The notes below the pieces were generated by a model, which was not told where the DNA came from, ran no database searches, and saw only the letters and a program-made list of their open reading frames with translations. A stretch of 64,000 bases of DNA from Ruminococcus sp. FMBCY1 (GTDB lineage: Bacteria > Bacillota > Clostridia > Oscillospirales > Acutalibacteraceae), in contig NZ_CP074197.1 in assembly GCF_023921805.1 (NCBI RefSeq), positions 1,550,001 to 1,614,000 of the forward strand, given 5' to 3'. The position numbers were made by a program, and so were the translations under genes. Positions within the stretch are counted from its first letter, which is position 1; each line of letters opens with the position of its first letter. This document shows, piece by piece, positions 18,215 to 26,952 of this stretch.

Positions 18215-18560
18215 TTATTGCAATCTGACGATAGCCAAATAGCAAGCTGTTTGGCGACTTAACGCAACGGCGAATGCCTTTAAATGCGAAAGCAAAAAGA
18301 AAAGACATTCACTATATAATGAAAAAAGTTAATTATTTCTTTTATAAAAGGCTGTCGCCTGTTTTTCAAACTATGTGCAAGCACGCAAACAGCGTGGCTG
18401 TTTGCGCCTGATAAATTGTTATATCGGAAGATTTTATGGGCGCTGCCCAAACCCGCAATTTTTGAAAAAATTGAGTAAACTTTTTTGTTTTTGGACGGAT
18501 AATTTAGCGTTAGCTAAATTTCAATCCCTGAGCGACACTCCGCTAAACCATAATCTAATA
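18215..18560 (+). repeat. Multi-hairpin intergenic repeat, copy 1
   Basis: This stretch between the flippase terminator and the dockerin/LRR gene is homologous, in inverted orientation, to 28737-29075. It is dense in palindromes: GCGCAAACAGCCACGCTGTTTGCG-type arms near 18379-18405, GGGCGCTGCCC, CAATTTTTGAAAAAATTG and TTTAGCGTTAGCTAAA. Short ORFs across it are conserved only as part of the repeat and have no ribosome binding site. It is probably a non-coding or mobile intergenic element. Confidence 0.7.
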
Positions 18561-18571
18561 AAATTATCCGA

Positions 18572-20566
18572 TTACTTATTTGTAAGTATCATCTGCAAAG
18601 CTGTAACATCTCTTGAATCAATTGTGCCTTCATCTGTTATATCCGCATAGCCAAGGTCGCTGTCAGGAATAATCGGTGCACCGCTCTCATCGGTAAAGCC
18701 TGCAATATATCTCTGCAAATGAGTTACATCGTTTACATCTACTTTGCCGTCATTGTTGATGTCGCCGAATTCTCTCTCATCAAAAATCAACGAATAATTA
18801 ATGCCGTTTGTTTTTGCGTATTCGTGAGCATATGAATTTTCGTAACATTTGATTGTTACATTATCGCAAAATTCAAACACATCATTGCCGATTGATTCAA
18901 CGCTTTTCGGAATGTTAATTGATTTAAGATTTTCGCAGTTCATAAATACTGCAGAACCAATCTGTTGAATATTTCCGTTAACGGTTACTTTCTGAAGTAA
19001 AGTGCAGTTTAAAAATGCACTGTCGTCAATACCGAATTCCACGCTTTCCGGAATAACGATATTCTTAAGGCTTATACAATGTGCAAAAGCCGACTCACCG
19101 ATATTTACAACATCGGGTAAAGTGATACTTTCAAGACTTTCGCAGCCGTAAAATGTTTCTTCACAAATTGTATATAAACTCTTCGGCAGTTTTACCTCTC
19201 TAAGATTTATACATTCCTCAAAAGCCATACTGCCTATATACTCTACACTGTCGGCTATATCAATGCTTGTCAGTTCCTCGTCACCGTAGAAAAGACCGTC
19301 AGCCACAACAACCGTACCGTCTTTTATAGTTTCGTTTGCCTTAAAGTCGCCCTTATATGCACAAGCTGATTTGCCGTGATATACAATACCGTCGGGCTGG
19401 CTGTTGTACCAAGCTGTTTCTACAAATGCAGACGGCGCTGTCCATACCGCAGTTTCATTATAATTTATGTCTGTAAGACTTGAACAACCGTAAAATGCCA
19501 TTGCCTGCACTCCGCAGGAATCCGGGATTGTTACTGTTTTAAGTGCGGAACACCCCTCAAAAGCGGATACACCGATACTTGTAAGGCTGTCGGGCAAATT
19601 GATTTTTTTAACATATTCGTTATAAGAAAGGAAATCGTCATTAATTGCGTATGTATCATCTTTAAATGTCAATGTGCTGTCTGTAAAATCACCGATTATC
19701 TTGTATGCAAAGTCGCCTGCATAAAGCACACCGTCAGGAGCACTCTGCTCCCAAAGAGTGTATTCAAAGGCAGTTTGCGGAATTGAGTATATAGAGTCGG
19801 GAAATTTTATATTAATAAGGCTTTGACATACGAAAAACGCATTTTCGCCTATAAGCGAGCAGTTCGTAAGGTCAATATCATCGAGATTTGAACAATACAC
19901 AAAGGCGCCTGCGCCAATCTGACTTACATTTTCAAGATTTATACTGTAAAGTGAGTCGCACTCATAAAAAGCACTATCGCCGATTGTTTCTGTATTTTCG
20001 GAAAGCGTTACTGAATTTAGGTTTGAACAGCCTTCAAATGCGCTTTCACCGACATAAGTAACCGACTCCGAGAGTTTTATATCTGTAAGCTGAGTACAGC
20101 CGCTGAATGTGTAATCATCAATTTCCTCTAATTTGGCAGGAATATTTACCGTTGTTAATTTTGAACAGCCGTAAAATGCAGAAGGTCCGATTTTGGTTAC
20201 GCCGTCGGGCAGAGTAACCTTTTTGAGGTCAACAGAATCCTCAAAAGCACTTGAGCCGATGCTCTCGACTGACTCCGGCACAACAACACTGTTTAATTTT
20301 GCTTTTTTAGATAAAGCATAGTCGCCAATGCGTACGATTTTGCGGCCGTCTATCGTCTGCGGAATTACAAGTGCGTTTGCCGAGCCTGTGTAATCCACAA
20401 TGGTAGCGACATTGTCCTCTACGGTATAAACAAAGTCACCGCTTGTTATTTTTGTGACAGTGCCAATGCTTTCTTGAGCGCCTGCTGTCAGCGATACTGC
20501 GCCGAGTGAGCCTAAGGTAAGAATTGCCGACATAAAGACGGACATTATTTTTAATGATTTTTTCAT
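18572..20566 (-). CDS. Secreted BspA-type leucine-rich-repeat protein with C-terminal dockerin
   Basis: The 664-residue product has a signal peptide (residues 1-30, ending LTAGAQE). About a dozen BspA/LRR_5 repeats follow (patterns such as IGDSAFYECDSLYSINL and IGSSAFEDSVDLKKVTLP). The C-terminus is a type I dockerin with two calcium-loop segments (DINNDGKVDVNDVTHLQRYI and ADITDEGTIDSRDVTALQ). Dockerins bind cohesins, so the LRR domain is probably displayed on a scaffold or the cell surface for adhesion or binding. The ribosome binding site is weak. It lies 13 bases after the dockerin/propeller gene and may be co-transcribed with it. Confidence 0.9.
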   Translation of the reverse strand: MKKSLKIMSVFMSAILTLGSLGAVSLTAGAQESIGTVTKITSGDFVYTVEDNVATIVDYTGSANALVIPQTIDGRKIVRIGDYALSKKAKLNSVVVPESVESIGSSAFEDSVDLKKVTLPDGVTKIGPSAFYGCSKLTTVNIPAKLEEIDDYTFSGCTQLTDIKLSESVTYVGESAFEGCSNLNSVTLSENTETIGDSAFYECDSLYSINLENVSQIGAGAFVYCSNLDDIDLTNCSLIGENAFFVCQSLINIKFPDSIYSIPQTAFEYTLWEQSAPDGVLYAGDFAYKIIGDFTDSTLTFKDDTYAINDDFLSYNEYVKKINLPDSLTSIGVSAFEGCSALKTVTIPDSCGVQAMAFYGCSSLTDINYNETAVWTAPSAFVETAWYNSQPDGIVYHGKSACAYKGDFKANETIKDGTVVVADGLFYGDEELTSIDIADSVEYIGSMAFEECINLREVKLPKSLYTICEETFYGCESLESITLPDVVNIGESAFAHCISLKNIVIPESVEFGIDDSAFLNCTLLQKVTVNGNIQQIGSAVFMNCENLKSINIPKSVESIGNDVFEFCDNVTIKCYENSYAHEYAKTNGINYSLIFDEREFGDINNDGKVDVNDVTHLQRYIAGFTDESGAPIIPDSDLGYADITDEGTIDSRDVTALQMILTNK

Positions 20567-20579
20567 AACCCGCCCACTT

Positions 20580-21830
20580 TTATTGATTTATATATTTCCA
20601 CAGCTTGTCTGCCGAGGTTTTCTGATTGCCGATAAAGTCAAGGTCTGTACCTTGCAACTTATTCATACTGTCGCCGAATACAAGTCCCGTGCCAAAATCG
20701 CCGTTGTCGTTTCTTCCGCTGTACAGCACTATATAGTTACCGTTTGTATAAATAAAAGCCGAACGGTACAGTCCGCCGCCGTCCCAATTTGACGGATCGG
20801 ACGACGGTTTGAGCACAACCTGCGCTTCGCTCCAATCAAAGCCGTTTGACGATGTTGAGTGGTAAAGGCTCATATGCTTGCGGTCTGATTTATTTTGGGT
20901 CGAGCAAGCAAGGAGTTCGTATTTTCCGTTAATTTTTTCAACATCAATATGCCATGTATATGTCGTTGTCGGGTAAGTTAATGCAGTCACCGCACTGTCC
21001 GACCAAACACCGTCCTTATACTCCTTGTACCAAACCTTGTAGCCGTTTACATACCACAGCTCGTAAGTCCCGTTTTCGTAAACGATTGCAGGACTTACCA
21101 TATCGTATTTTTTGCGGTTATCGGTTTCATACACAGGTGTACGGCCGCTCCATTTATTGCCGTCATATGAGTAACGCATATAAAGAGCCATATAGTTTTT
21201 TTCGTAATCTGTATATCGCCAAAAAAGTTCCAAACGGTTTTTGTCGGGATTATACACAAGCTCGGAGTCGGAATTAAACCTTACCCCTGCCTTGTAATCA
21301 TCTCGAATACCCTCGCAAAATTTGATTTCCGAATAATTTATAAGGTCGTTTGAACCTACAATTGTCGGATTTTCGTACTTATCGTTTCCGTTCGGATACG
21401 GTGTGTATGACAGCCAATAGCGGTATCCGTTCCATTTTTTGCCCATATCCACAACCTTTGGATGGTAAGCATTGTTCGGATACTCACTGTCAGCGCCTAT
21501 ATACACGCTCTTTAAATTAAGTTTGCTCTTTGAATTTGACTGCAAATTAAAGTCAGGCTTTATATAAAAACTGCCGTTAATTATATTTTGGGCATAGGTA
21601 ACATCGTTTATGTTTATAGAGCCCGAACCGTCAAAGTCTGCTTTGCCGTCAATATTATCGCCGTTTGCAATGGCGTTTTGCAGATAGGTGACATCTCGCA
21701 CATCAAGAATTCCGTCACTGTTTAAATCGTATTTATTTATGTCATACGCAGACGCACTGATTGCAACAGACGAAACTGCAACAACCGCAAGCAATGCCGA
21801 TACTGCTTTTTTTAACATCTTATTGTTCAT
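20580..21830 (-). CDS. Secreted N-terminal dockerin + beta-propeller-like glycosidase-type protein
   Basis: The 416-residue product has a signal peptide (residues 1-28, ending ISASAYD). A dockerin sits at the N-terminus rather than the C-terminus, with loops DLNSDGILDVRDVTYLQ and DFDGSGSININDVTYAQ. The rest (about residues 110-416) has repeats of W/Y-rich strands (YRYWLSYTPYPNGND, NRLELFWRYTDYEKNYMALY, TYELWYVNGYKVWYKEY, YIVLYSGRNDNG). This resembles a five-bladed propeller of the GH43/GH32-like kind. Catalytic acids are not assigned, so the enzymatic function is uncertain. An AAGGAG site supports the ATG. Confidence 0.8.
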   Translation of the reverse strand: MNNKMLKKAVSALLAVVAVSSVAISASAYDINKYDLNSDGILDVRDVTYLQNAIANGDNIDGKADFDGSGSININDVTYAQNIINGSFYIKPDFNLQSNSKSKLNLKSVYIGADSEYPNNAYHPKVVDMGKKWNGYRYWLSYTPYPNGNDKYENPTIVGSNDLINYSEIKFCEGIRDDYKAGVRFNSDSELVYNPDKNRLELFWRYTDYEKNYMALYMRYSYDGNKWSGRTPVYETDNRKKYDMVSPAIVYENGTYELWYVNGYKVWYKEYKDGVWSDSAVTALTYPTTTYTWHIDVEKINGKYELLACSTQNKSDRKHMSLYHSTSSNGFDWSEAQVVLKPSSDPSNWDGGGLYRSAFIYTNGNYIVLYSGRNDNGDFGTGLVFGDSMNKLQGTDLDFIGNQKTSADKLWKYINQ

Positions 21831-21865
21831 TTGTTAAATACTCCTTTGTAAAATTTTGCATTAAT

Positions 21866-21894
21866 ATTTTCTCATATATTTACCATTATGTCAA
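21866..21894 (-). promoter_or_regulatory. Possible promoter of the dockerin gene pair
   Basis: On the - strand TTGACA (21889-21894) and GAAAAT (21866-21871) are 17 bases apart, upstream of the start at 21830. The -10 is weak. Confidence 0.4.
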
Positions 21895-22058
21895 TAATAA
21901 ACAAAATTGTTTGTGGGCGTTTTTATCAAATTTTGTAATTCATATTATAAAAATGTGGCTAAAAATAACCTTTTAATCTGTTTTTTCGTAAAATACTAAT
22001 TTGTTTTATTTTGTTTTGTATGATACACTTTTTTTATTATCACTTTTAAAGAGCTTTT

Positions 22059-22214
22059 ATGTTTAAAGAAACAGACTATTATGACCGGAAAATGAATATA
22101 TGGGACTGCGACAAAAAGATTGACCTTGAAAAACCTGCGCCACAGAATCTCAGATACACAAACACGATTGATACCATTATCGAATTTTATAAACCCGTGC
22201 GAAGCCTATTATGA
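22059..22214 (+). CDS. Possible 51-residue small ORF or gene remnant
   Basis: A 51-codon frame starts MFKETDYYDRKMNIWDCD and is followed by a direct repeat of GAAGCCTATTAT around its stop. It has only a weak AAAGAG ribosome binding site. Composition is more protein-like than the AT-rich flanks, so it may be the remnant of a longer gene. No family is recognised. The remaining 21831-22453 gap holds only AT-rich DNA and the ilvB promoter. Confidence 0.25.
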   Translation: MFKETDYYDRKMNIWDCDKKIDLEKPAPQNLRYTNTIDTIIEFYKPVRSLL

Positions 22215-22385
22215 AGCCTATTATTTTTATCGGAATTTTAACATCAAACTTTTTGTCTTTATATTTTTGTCTTTATAAATTAATATTCATTTATCACCTC
22301 TTTGCAACAAACATCTTATAATTATAAAAATATTGACTTTTTTGCTGTTATTATGTAAAATAAAAGGTAACGTATATTTAAAGAA

Positions 22386-22413
22386 TTTAAATCTGATGGC
22401 ATTTTGATATAAT
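22386..22413 (+). promoter_or_regulatory. Probable ilvB promoter
   Basis: TTTAAA (22386-22391) and TATAAT (22408-22413) are 16 bases apart, about 40 bases before the ilvB start. No T-box or leader-peptide attenuator is visible between promoter and gene. Confidence 0.55.
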
Positions 22414-22453
22414 AGATTTGTAAGCCATATAAAGAGGATTGGAGAGAGGTTAA

Positions 22454-24121
22454 ATGCAGCTTTCAGGTGCAGAAATTATTTGTGAGTGTTTGTTAGAGCA
22501 AGGAGTTGATACCGTATTCGGTTATCCGGGCGGTGCGGCTCTTAATACATATGACGCTCTTTATAAGTACAGCGACAGAATCAACCATATTCTTACCGCT
22601 CACGAGCAGGGTGCGTCACACGCTGCCGACGGTTACGCAAGAGCTACAGGCAAAACAGGCGTTGTAATTACAACTTCAGGTCCGGGTGCCACTAATATTG
22701 TTACAGGTATTGCTACCGCAAATATCGACAGTATACCTGTTGTTGCAATCACAGGTAATGTTACTACCGACCAGCTTGGCAGGGACAGTTTTCAGGAAGT
22801 TGATATTGTAAACATTGTAAAGCCAATCACAAAAGCAAGTTTCCTTGTAGAAAAAGTCGAAGACCTTGCTCCTACTCTCCGTAAGGCTTTTGAAATTGCT
22901 CAATCAGGCAGAAAAGGTCCTGTTTTGGTTGATGTACCAAAGGATGTTACCGCAAACAAAACCGAATTTGAGGTTGTAAAGCCTAAAGAAGTTGAAAGAG
23001 TAAGCATTAAAAATCCCGAAAAAATCAAAAAAGTTCAGGATATGATAAGAAATGCCAAACAGCCTATTATATATGCAGGCGGCGGTATTATCAGCGCAAA
23101 CGCAACGGAAATTTTCAAAAAATTTGCAGAGCTTACAGATATTCCCGTTTGCTGTTCGCTTATGGGACTTGGCTGTATTCCTGCCGACCACCCGCTTTGT
23201 ATGGGTAATATAGGTATGCACGGAGGCTATGAAACAGGTATGGCTACCGACAAGTGCGACCTTATTATTGCGTGCGGTGCAAGATTTTCTGACCGTGTTG
23301 CTGGCGACAGAGATAAATTCGGCGCACAGGCTGAAATTGTACAGCTTGAAATTGACGAAAAAGAAATCAATAAAAATGTTAAGGTAAGCGAGTATGTGCT
23401 CGGTGACCTTGAATATATACTTGAGGCACTCTGCGACGGTATGGAACAGCAGAATCACGCAGAATGGCTTGAAACTCTCGGCGAATGGAAACATTATCTT
23501 GATAATAAAATTCCTGCCGACGACAAGTATCCGCAGCCGAAAGAAATTCTCGGCGCACTCAATGAAATAAAGAGTGACGATGACATTGTTGCTACCGATG
23601 TAGGACAGCATCAGATGTGGGTTGCGCAGTTCAATAAAGCACAGACACCACGCACACTCCTTACTTCGGGCGGACTTGGCACAATGGGCTTTGGTATGGG
23701 CGCAGCAATCGGCGCACAAACAGCTCATCCCGACAAGCGAGTTGTACTTGTTACGGGCGACGGAAGTTTTCATATGAACTTAAACGAGCTTGTTACTATG
23801 AAATCATACGACTTGCCTGTTGTAATCCTTGTTATGAACAACACAGTTCTCGGTATGGTTCGTCAGTGGCAGAAGTTGTTTTACGGCAACCGTTTCTCAC
23901 AGACCGACCCGCACCGTGCAACCGACTTTGTCGCACTTGCCAATGCCTTTGGTATTGACGGTATGAGAATTAACACAAAAGAAGATATTAAGCCTGTACT
24001 TGAAAAGGCATTTGCTCTTAATAAGCCTGTACTCGTTGATTGCAGAATCAGTCCGGACCAGAATGTACTTCCTATGATTCCTCCGGGAAAAACTGTAAAT
24101 GAGATAATCACAGAGATGTAA
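22454..24121 (+). CDS. ilvB: Acetolactate synthase large subunit
   Basis: This is a ThDP-dependent enzyme of 555 residues that makes acetolactate or acetohydroxybutyrate in branched-chain amino acid synthesis. It has GYPGGAALNTYDAL and the catalytic glutamate in LTAHEQGASHAADGYAR (E51). FAD/quinone-binding region features follow (GRDSFQEVDIVNIVKPITK). The ThDP-binding GDGSFHMNLNELVT...MNNTVLGMVRQWQ starts near residue 436. No small regulatory subunit gene (ilvN) is adjacent, so it must be elsewhere or absent. GGAGAGAGG precedes the ATG. Confidence 0.95.
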   Translation: MQLSGAEIICECLLEQGVDTVFGYPGGAALNTYDALYKYSDRINHILTAHEQGASHAADGYARATGKTGVVITTSGPGATNIVTGIATANIDSIPVVAITGNVTTDQLGRDSFQEVDIVNIVKPITKASFLVEKVEDLAPTLRKAFEIAQSGRKGPVLVDVPKDVTANKTEFEVVKPKEVERVSIKNPEKIKKVQDMIRNAKQPIIYAGGGIISANATEIFKKFAELTDIPVCCSLMGLGCIPADHPLCMGNIGMHGGYETGMATDKCDLIIACGARFSDRVAGDRDKFGAQAEIVQLEIDEKEINKNVKVSEYVLGDLEYILEALCDGMEQQNHAEWLETLGEWKHYLDNKIPADDKYPQPKEILGALNEIKSDDDIVATDVGQHQMWVAQFNKAQTPRTLLTSGGLGTMGFGMGAAIGAQTAHPDKRVVLVTGDGSFHMNLNELVTMKSYDLPVVILVMNNTVLGMVRQWQKLFYGNRFSQTDPHRATDFVALANAFGIDGMRINTKEDIKPVLEKAFALNKPVLVDCRISPDQNVLPMIPPGKTVNEIITEM

Positions 24122-24126
24122 TTTTT

Positions 24127-24160
24127 ACTCCCGACTTTAACGAAAGTTACAGTCGGGAGT
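24127..24160 (+). terminator. Hairpin after ilvB
   Basis: ACTCCCGACT (24127-24136) pairs with AGTCGGGAGT (24151-24160). There is no proper U-tract behind it, so termination efficiency is uncertain. Confidence 0.5.
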
Positions 24161-24174
24161 TGTGCTATAAGGAG

Positions 24175-24208
24175 TAATAATAAAAGGTTGACCAAACTTT
24201 TATTATTA
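24175..24208. repeat. Palindrome between ilvB and the FliB-like gene
   Basis: Perfect 11-bp arms AATAATAAAAG (24176-24186) and CTTTTATTATT (24197-24207). The loop and right arm contain TGACCAAACTTTTAT, which also occurs in the 29095-29160 repeat module. Confidence 0.5.
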
Positions 24209-24268
24209 TCCGATAAAACACTCTGCCAAACTATAAATAAACTGACAATTTACAACGGGGTTGTTTTT

Positions 24269-25282
24269 ATGAAAACCGCTTACCACGAATTTTACAAAGA
24301 TTTTAAATGCATAGCCGACAAATGTCCCGACAGCTGCTGCAAAGAATGGGATGTTGTGGTTGACGATGACAGCTATATAAAATATAAAAACGCAGACGGG
24401 GCATTCGGAGAAAAACTAAGAAGTGTAATGACGATTGACGCTGACGGCGACAGAATTTTTACTCTTAACAACAACCGTTGCCCGTTCTGGAATAAAGATA
24501 TGCTCTGCGATATTTATATAAATATGGGCGAAAACGCACTTTGCGAAACCTGCAAAAGATTTCCGAGGATAACGCTAGATTATTCGCAATTTCAGGAAAA
24601 AATACTCTCGCTTGCCTGTCCCGAAGCACTAAGATTAATGCTGAAAAACGGTGCAATGGATAAAATAATTACCGCAGACAACAGAGAAGATGCCGAGCCG
24701 TGCGATTATGATTTTTCGGTAATGCAATTGTTATTGGGTGCAAGGCAAAAAATATTTGCGGTACTGAAAAATACGGATAACGATATATTCGATTGCCTGA
24801 ACGGCATATATCAAATTTGCTTAAAGGTTCAGTCCGAATTTGACGGAATCTGTTACAAATCCGCTGTGATTACAGAGGATAGTTTTATAAAAGAGTACGG
24901 TCAAACTGTAAATTTGCTGTTACAGCTTGACATAATGACCGCCGAATGGAAACATCTGCTTACGGGCGCAAGCAAATATAAGCCGAATAAAGACGATATT
25001 CTGAAATTCAGAGAATACATACACAATTACGAATACGAGTATAAAAACCTGATTTATTACTATATTTTCAGATATTTTTTAAACTCAATAGACAGCTATG
25101 ATGTTACGGAATGTTTTGATTTAACGGCACTTGCGGTTAAATCGGCATATATTTTACAGATGTATAAATTTGCTGAAAAGGGCAGCTTGACTGCTGATGA
25201 CAGACACAGAATAATCGGCTTGTACTCAAAAGAAGTTGAACATTCGTATGAGAATATTGAGTTTTTGCGAGATATTAAGTAA
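24269..25282 (+). CDS. FliB-family (flagellin lysine-N-methylase-like) protein
   Basis: This 337-residue protein opens with the family cysteine cluster FKCIADKCPDSCCKEWDV and has a second set, CPFWNKDMLCDIY...ALCETCKRFPR. The eight cysteines probably bind a metal or iron-sulfur centre. FliB methylates flagellin lysines in Salmonella, but homologues are common in non-motile Firmicutes and no flagellar gene is in the window, so the substrate here is unknown. An upstream in-frame start at 24188 exists. The ATG at 24269 is preferred because of the preceding ACGGGG site and the conserved N-terminus. Confidence 0.8.
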   Translation: MKTAYHEFYKDFKCIADKCPDSCCKEWDVVVDDDSYIKYKNADGAFGEKLRSVMTIDADGDRIFTLNNNRCPFWNKDMLCDIYINMGENALCETCKRFPRITLDYSQFQEKILSLACPEALRLMLKNGAMDKIITADNREDAEPCDYDFSVMQLLLGARQKIFAVLKNTDNDIFDCLNGIYQICLKVQSEFDGICYKSAVITEDSFIKEYGQTVNLLLQLDIMTAEWKHLLTGASKYKPNKDDILKFREYIHNYEYEYKNLIYYYIFRYFLNSIDSYDVTECFDLTALAVKSAYILQMYKFAEKGSLTADDRHRIIGLYSKEVEHSYENIEFLRDIK

Positions 25283-25364
25283 GGCTGTATAATTTTTAAC
25301 TGTCAGCGTGCATTGCCTACACACATAACTTTTATGCATCAACCAAAAAAAGCGGTTAAAAATA

Positions 25365-25393
25365 TTGAAAAGTACCGCCATTATTGATATAAT
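25365..25393 (+). promoter_or_regulatory. gltX promoter
   Basis: TTGAAA (25365-25370) and TATAAT (25388-25393) are separated by exactly 17 bases, 40 bases upstream of the gltX ATG. Confidence 0.8.
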
Positions 25394-25432
25394 AAAGAAT
25401 AAAGCTAATTTTTATAGAGAGAGGGTAAAACT

Positions 25433-26890
25433 ATGCCTGAGCTTACAGTTCGTACAAGATATGCTCCAAGTCCTACAGGATTTATGCATGTCGGCAACCT
25501 GCGTACCGCTCTTTACGAGTACCTTGTTGCAAAATCCCAAAACGGCAAATTTATTTTGAGAATCGAAGATACCGACCGTGAAAGACTTGTTGACGGTGCG
25601 GTTGATGTTATTTATAATACTTTAAAACTTGCAGGACTTCAACACGACGAAGGTCCTGACCTCGGCGGCGACTTTGGCCCTTATGTTCAGTCAGAGAGAA
25701 AGGATATGTATCTTCCTTACGCCGAACAGCTTATAAAAGAGGGCAAGGCTTACCGTTGCTTCTGCTCAAAAGAGCGCCTTGAAAAAATCCAGAACGAAAC
25801 AGTCGGCGGCGGCTATGACAGACATTGCCGTGATCTTCCGCAGGAAGAAATCGACAGACTACTCGCCGAGGGCGTTCCTTATGTAATCCGTCAGAAAATG
25901 CCGATTGAGGGCAGTACAACCTTTACTGACGCAGTATTCGGTGAAATCACCGTTGAAAATACAGAGTTGCAGGATCAAATTCTTATTAAAACAGACGGCT
26001 ACCCGACATACAACTTTGCAAATGTAATTGACGACCACACAATGGGCATTACTCATGTTGTCCGTGGCTGTGAGTACCTTAGCTCAACACCTAAGTACAA
26101 CCTCCTTTACGAGGCATTCGGTTGGGAAATTCCTACTTATATTCACCTCCCGCTCATTATGGGTAAGGACGCTGACGGCAATGTATCCAAACTTTCAAAG
26201 CGTCACGGTGCAACAGGCTTTTATGATTTGATTGACGAGGGTTACTTACCGGAAGCTATCATTAACTATATTGCACTTCTCGGTTGGTGCCCGAAAGACA
26301 ATCAGGAAATTTTCACTCTTAAGGAGCTTGAAAAGGCATTTGACATAAGCGGCATCAGCAAGTCACCCGCTGTATTTGACTACGATAAACTCTCTTGGTT
26401 TAACGGTGAATACATCAAGGCTATGACCCCTGAAAAATTCACCGAGGTTGCAATGCCTTACTATAAAAAGGTATTTGGCGACAAACAGATGCCATACGAA
26501 AAGTTTGCGGCAATTCTCCAAAAGCGTACAACACAGCTTACACAGATTCCTGAAATGCTCGATTTCTTTGCAGAATTGCCGAGTTACACAAAGGAACTTT
26601 TCGTAAATAAAAAGAGCAAGACAAATCTTGAAAATTCACCCGTAGTTTTGAAAGAGGCTTATGACAGATTAAAGGCTATGCCTGAATGGAACGAAACTTC
26701 AATTCACGATTGCCTTATTAATATGGCTGTCGAAAAAGAGCTTAAAAACGGCACGGTAATGTGGCCTGTAAGAATTGCGGCCGCAGGCAAAACCGTTACA
26801 CCGGGCGGTGCTGTTGAAATTCTTGACATTCTCGGCAGAGATGAGTCACTTGCAAGACTTGAAAAAGGTATGGCAATACTTGCAGAATAA
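25433..26890 (+). CDS. gltX: Glutamyl-tRNA synthetase
   Basis: This is a class I synthetase of 485 residues that charges tRNA-Glu in the cytoplasm. It has the HIGH-type motif in PSPTGFMHVGNLRTALY (residues 13-29), then IEDTDRERLVDGAVD and the KMSKS-type KLSKRHGATGF near residue 250. C-terminal anticodon-binding domain features follow. Full family length. The start has GAGAGAGG. glnS follows 62 bases later, so the pair may be co-transcribed from the promoter at 25365. Confidence 0.97.
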   Translation: MPELTVRTRYAPSPTGFMHVGNLRTALYEYLVAKSQNGKFILRIEDTDRERLVDGAVDVIYNTLKLAGLQHDEGPDLGGDFGPYVQSERKDMYLPYAEQLIKEGKAYRCFCSKERLEKIQNETVGGGYDRHCRDLPQEEIDRLLAEGVPYVIRQKMPIEGSTTFTDAVFGEITVENTELQDQILIKTDGYPTYNFANVIDDHTMGITHVVRGCEYLSSTPKYNLLYEAFGWEIPTYIHLPLIMGKDADGNVSKLSKRHGATGFYDLIDEGYLPEAIINYIALLGWCPKDNQEIFTLKELEKAFDISGISKSPAVFDYDKLSWFNGEYIKAMTPEKFTEVAMPYYKKVFGDKQMPYEKFAAILQKRTTQLTQIPEMLDFFAELPSYTKELFVNKKSKTNLENSPVVLKEAYDRLKAMPEWNETSIHDCLINMAVEKELKNGTVMWPVRIAAAGKTVTPGGAVEILDILGRDESLARLEKGMAILAE

Positions 26891-26952
26891 AACGACTTTT
26901 GCTTCAGATTAATTAAAAATCTTGCAAAATTGAGTAATACAGAGGGATATAT

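Noticed and set aside
18375..18650. Short ORF in repeat copy 1 and the similar one in copy 2 (28718-28903)
   Set aside because: Similarity between the two comes from the repeat itself. They lack SDs and the palindromes explain the sequence better.
22904..23773. 289-codon - strand frame opposite ilvB
   Set aside because: Antisense shadow of a well-conserved enzyme; Phe/Cys-rich composition is typical of such shadows.
25283..25432. T-box or other amino-acid riboswitch before the synthetase genes
   Set aside because: The leaders of gltX, glnS and metG are short and lack the T-box core and specifier stem.
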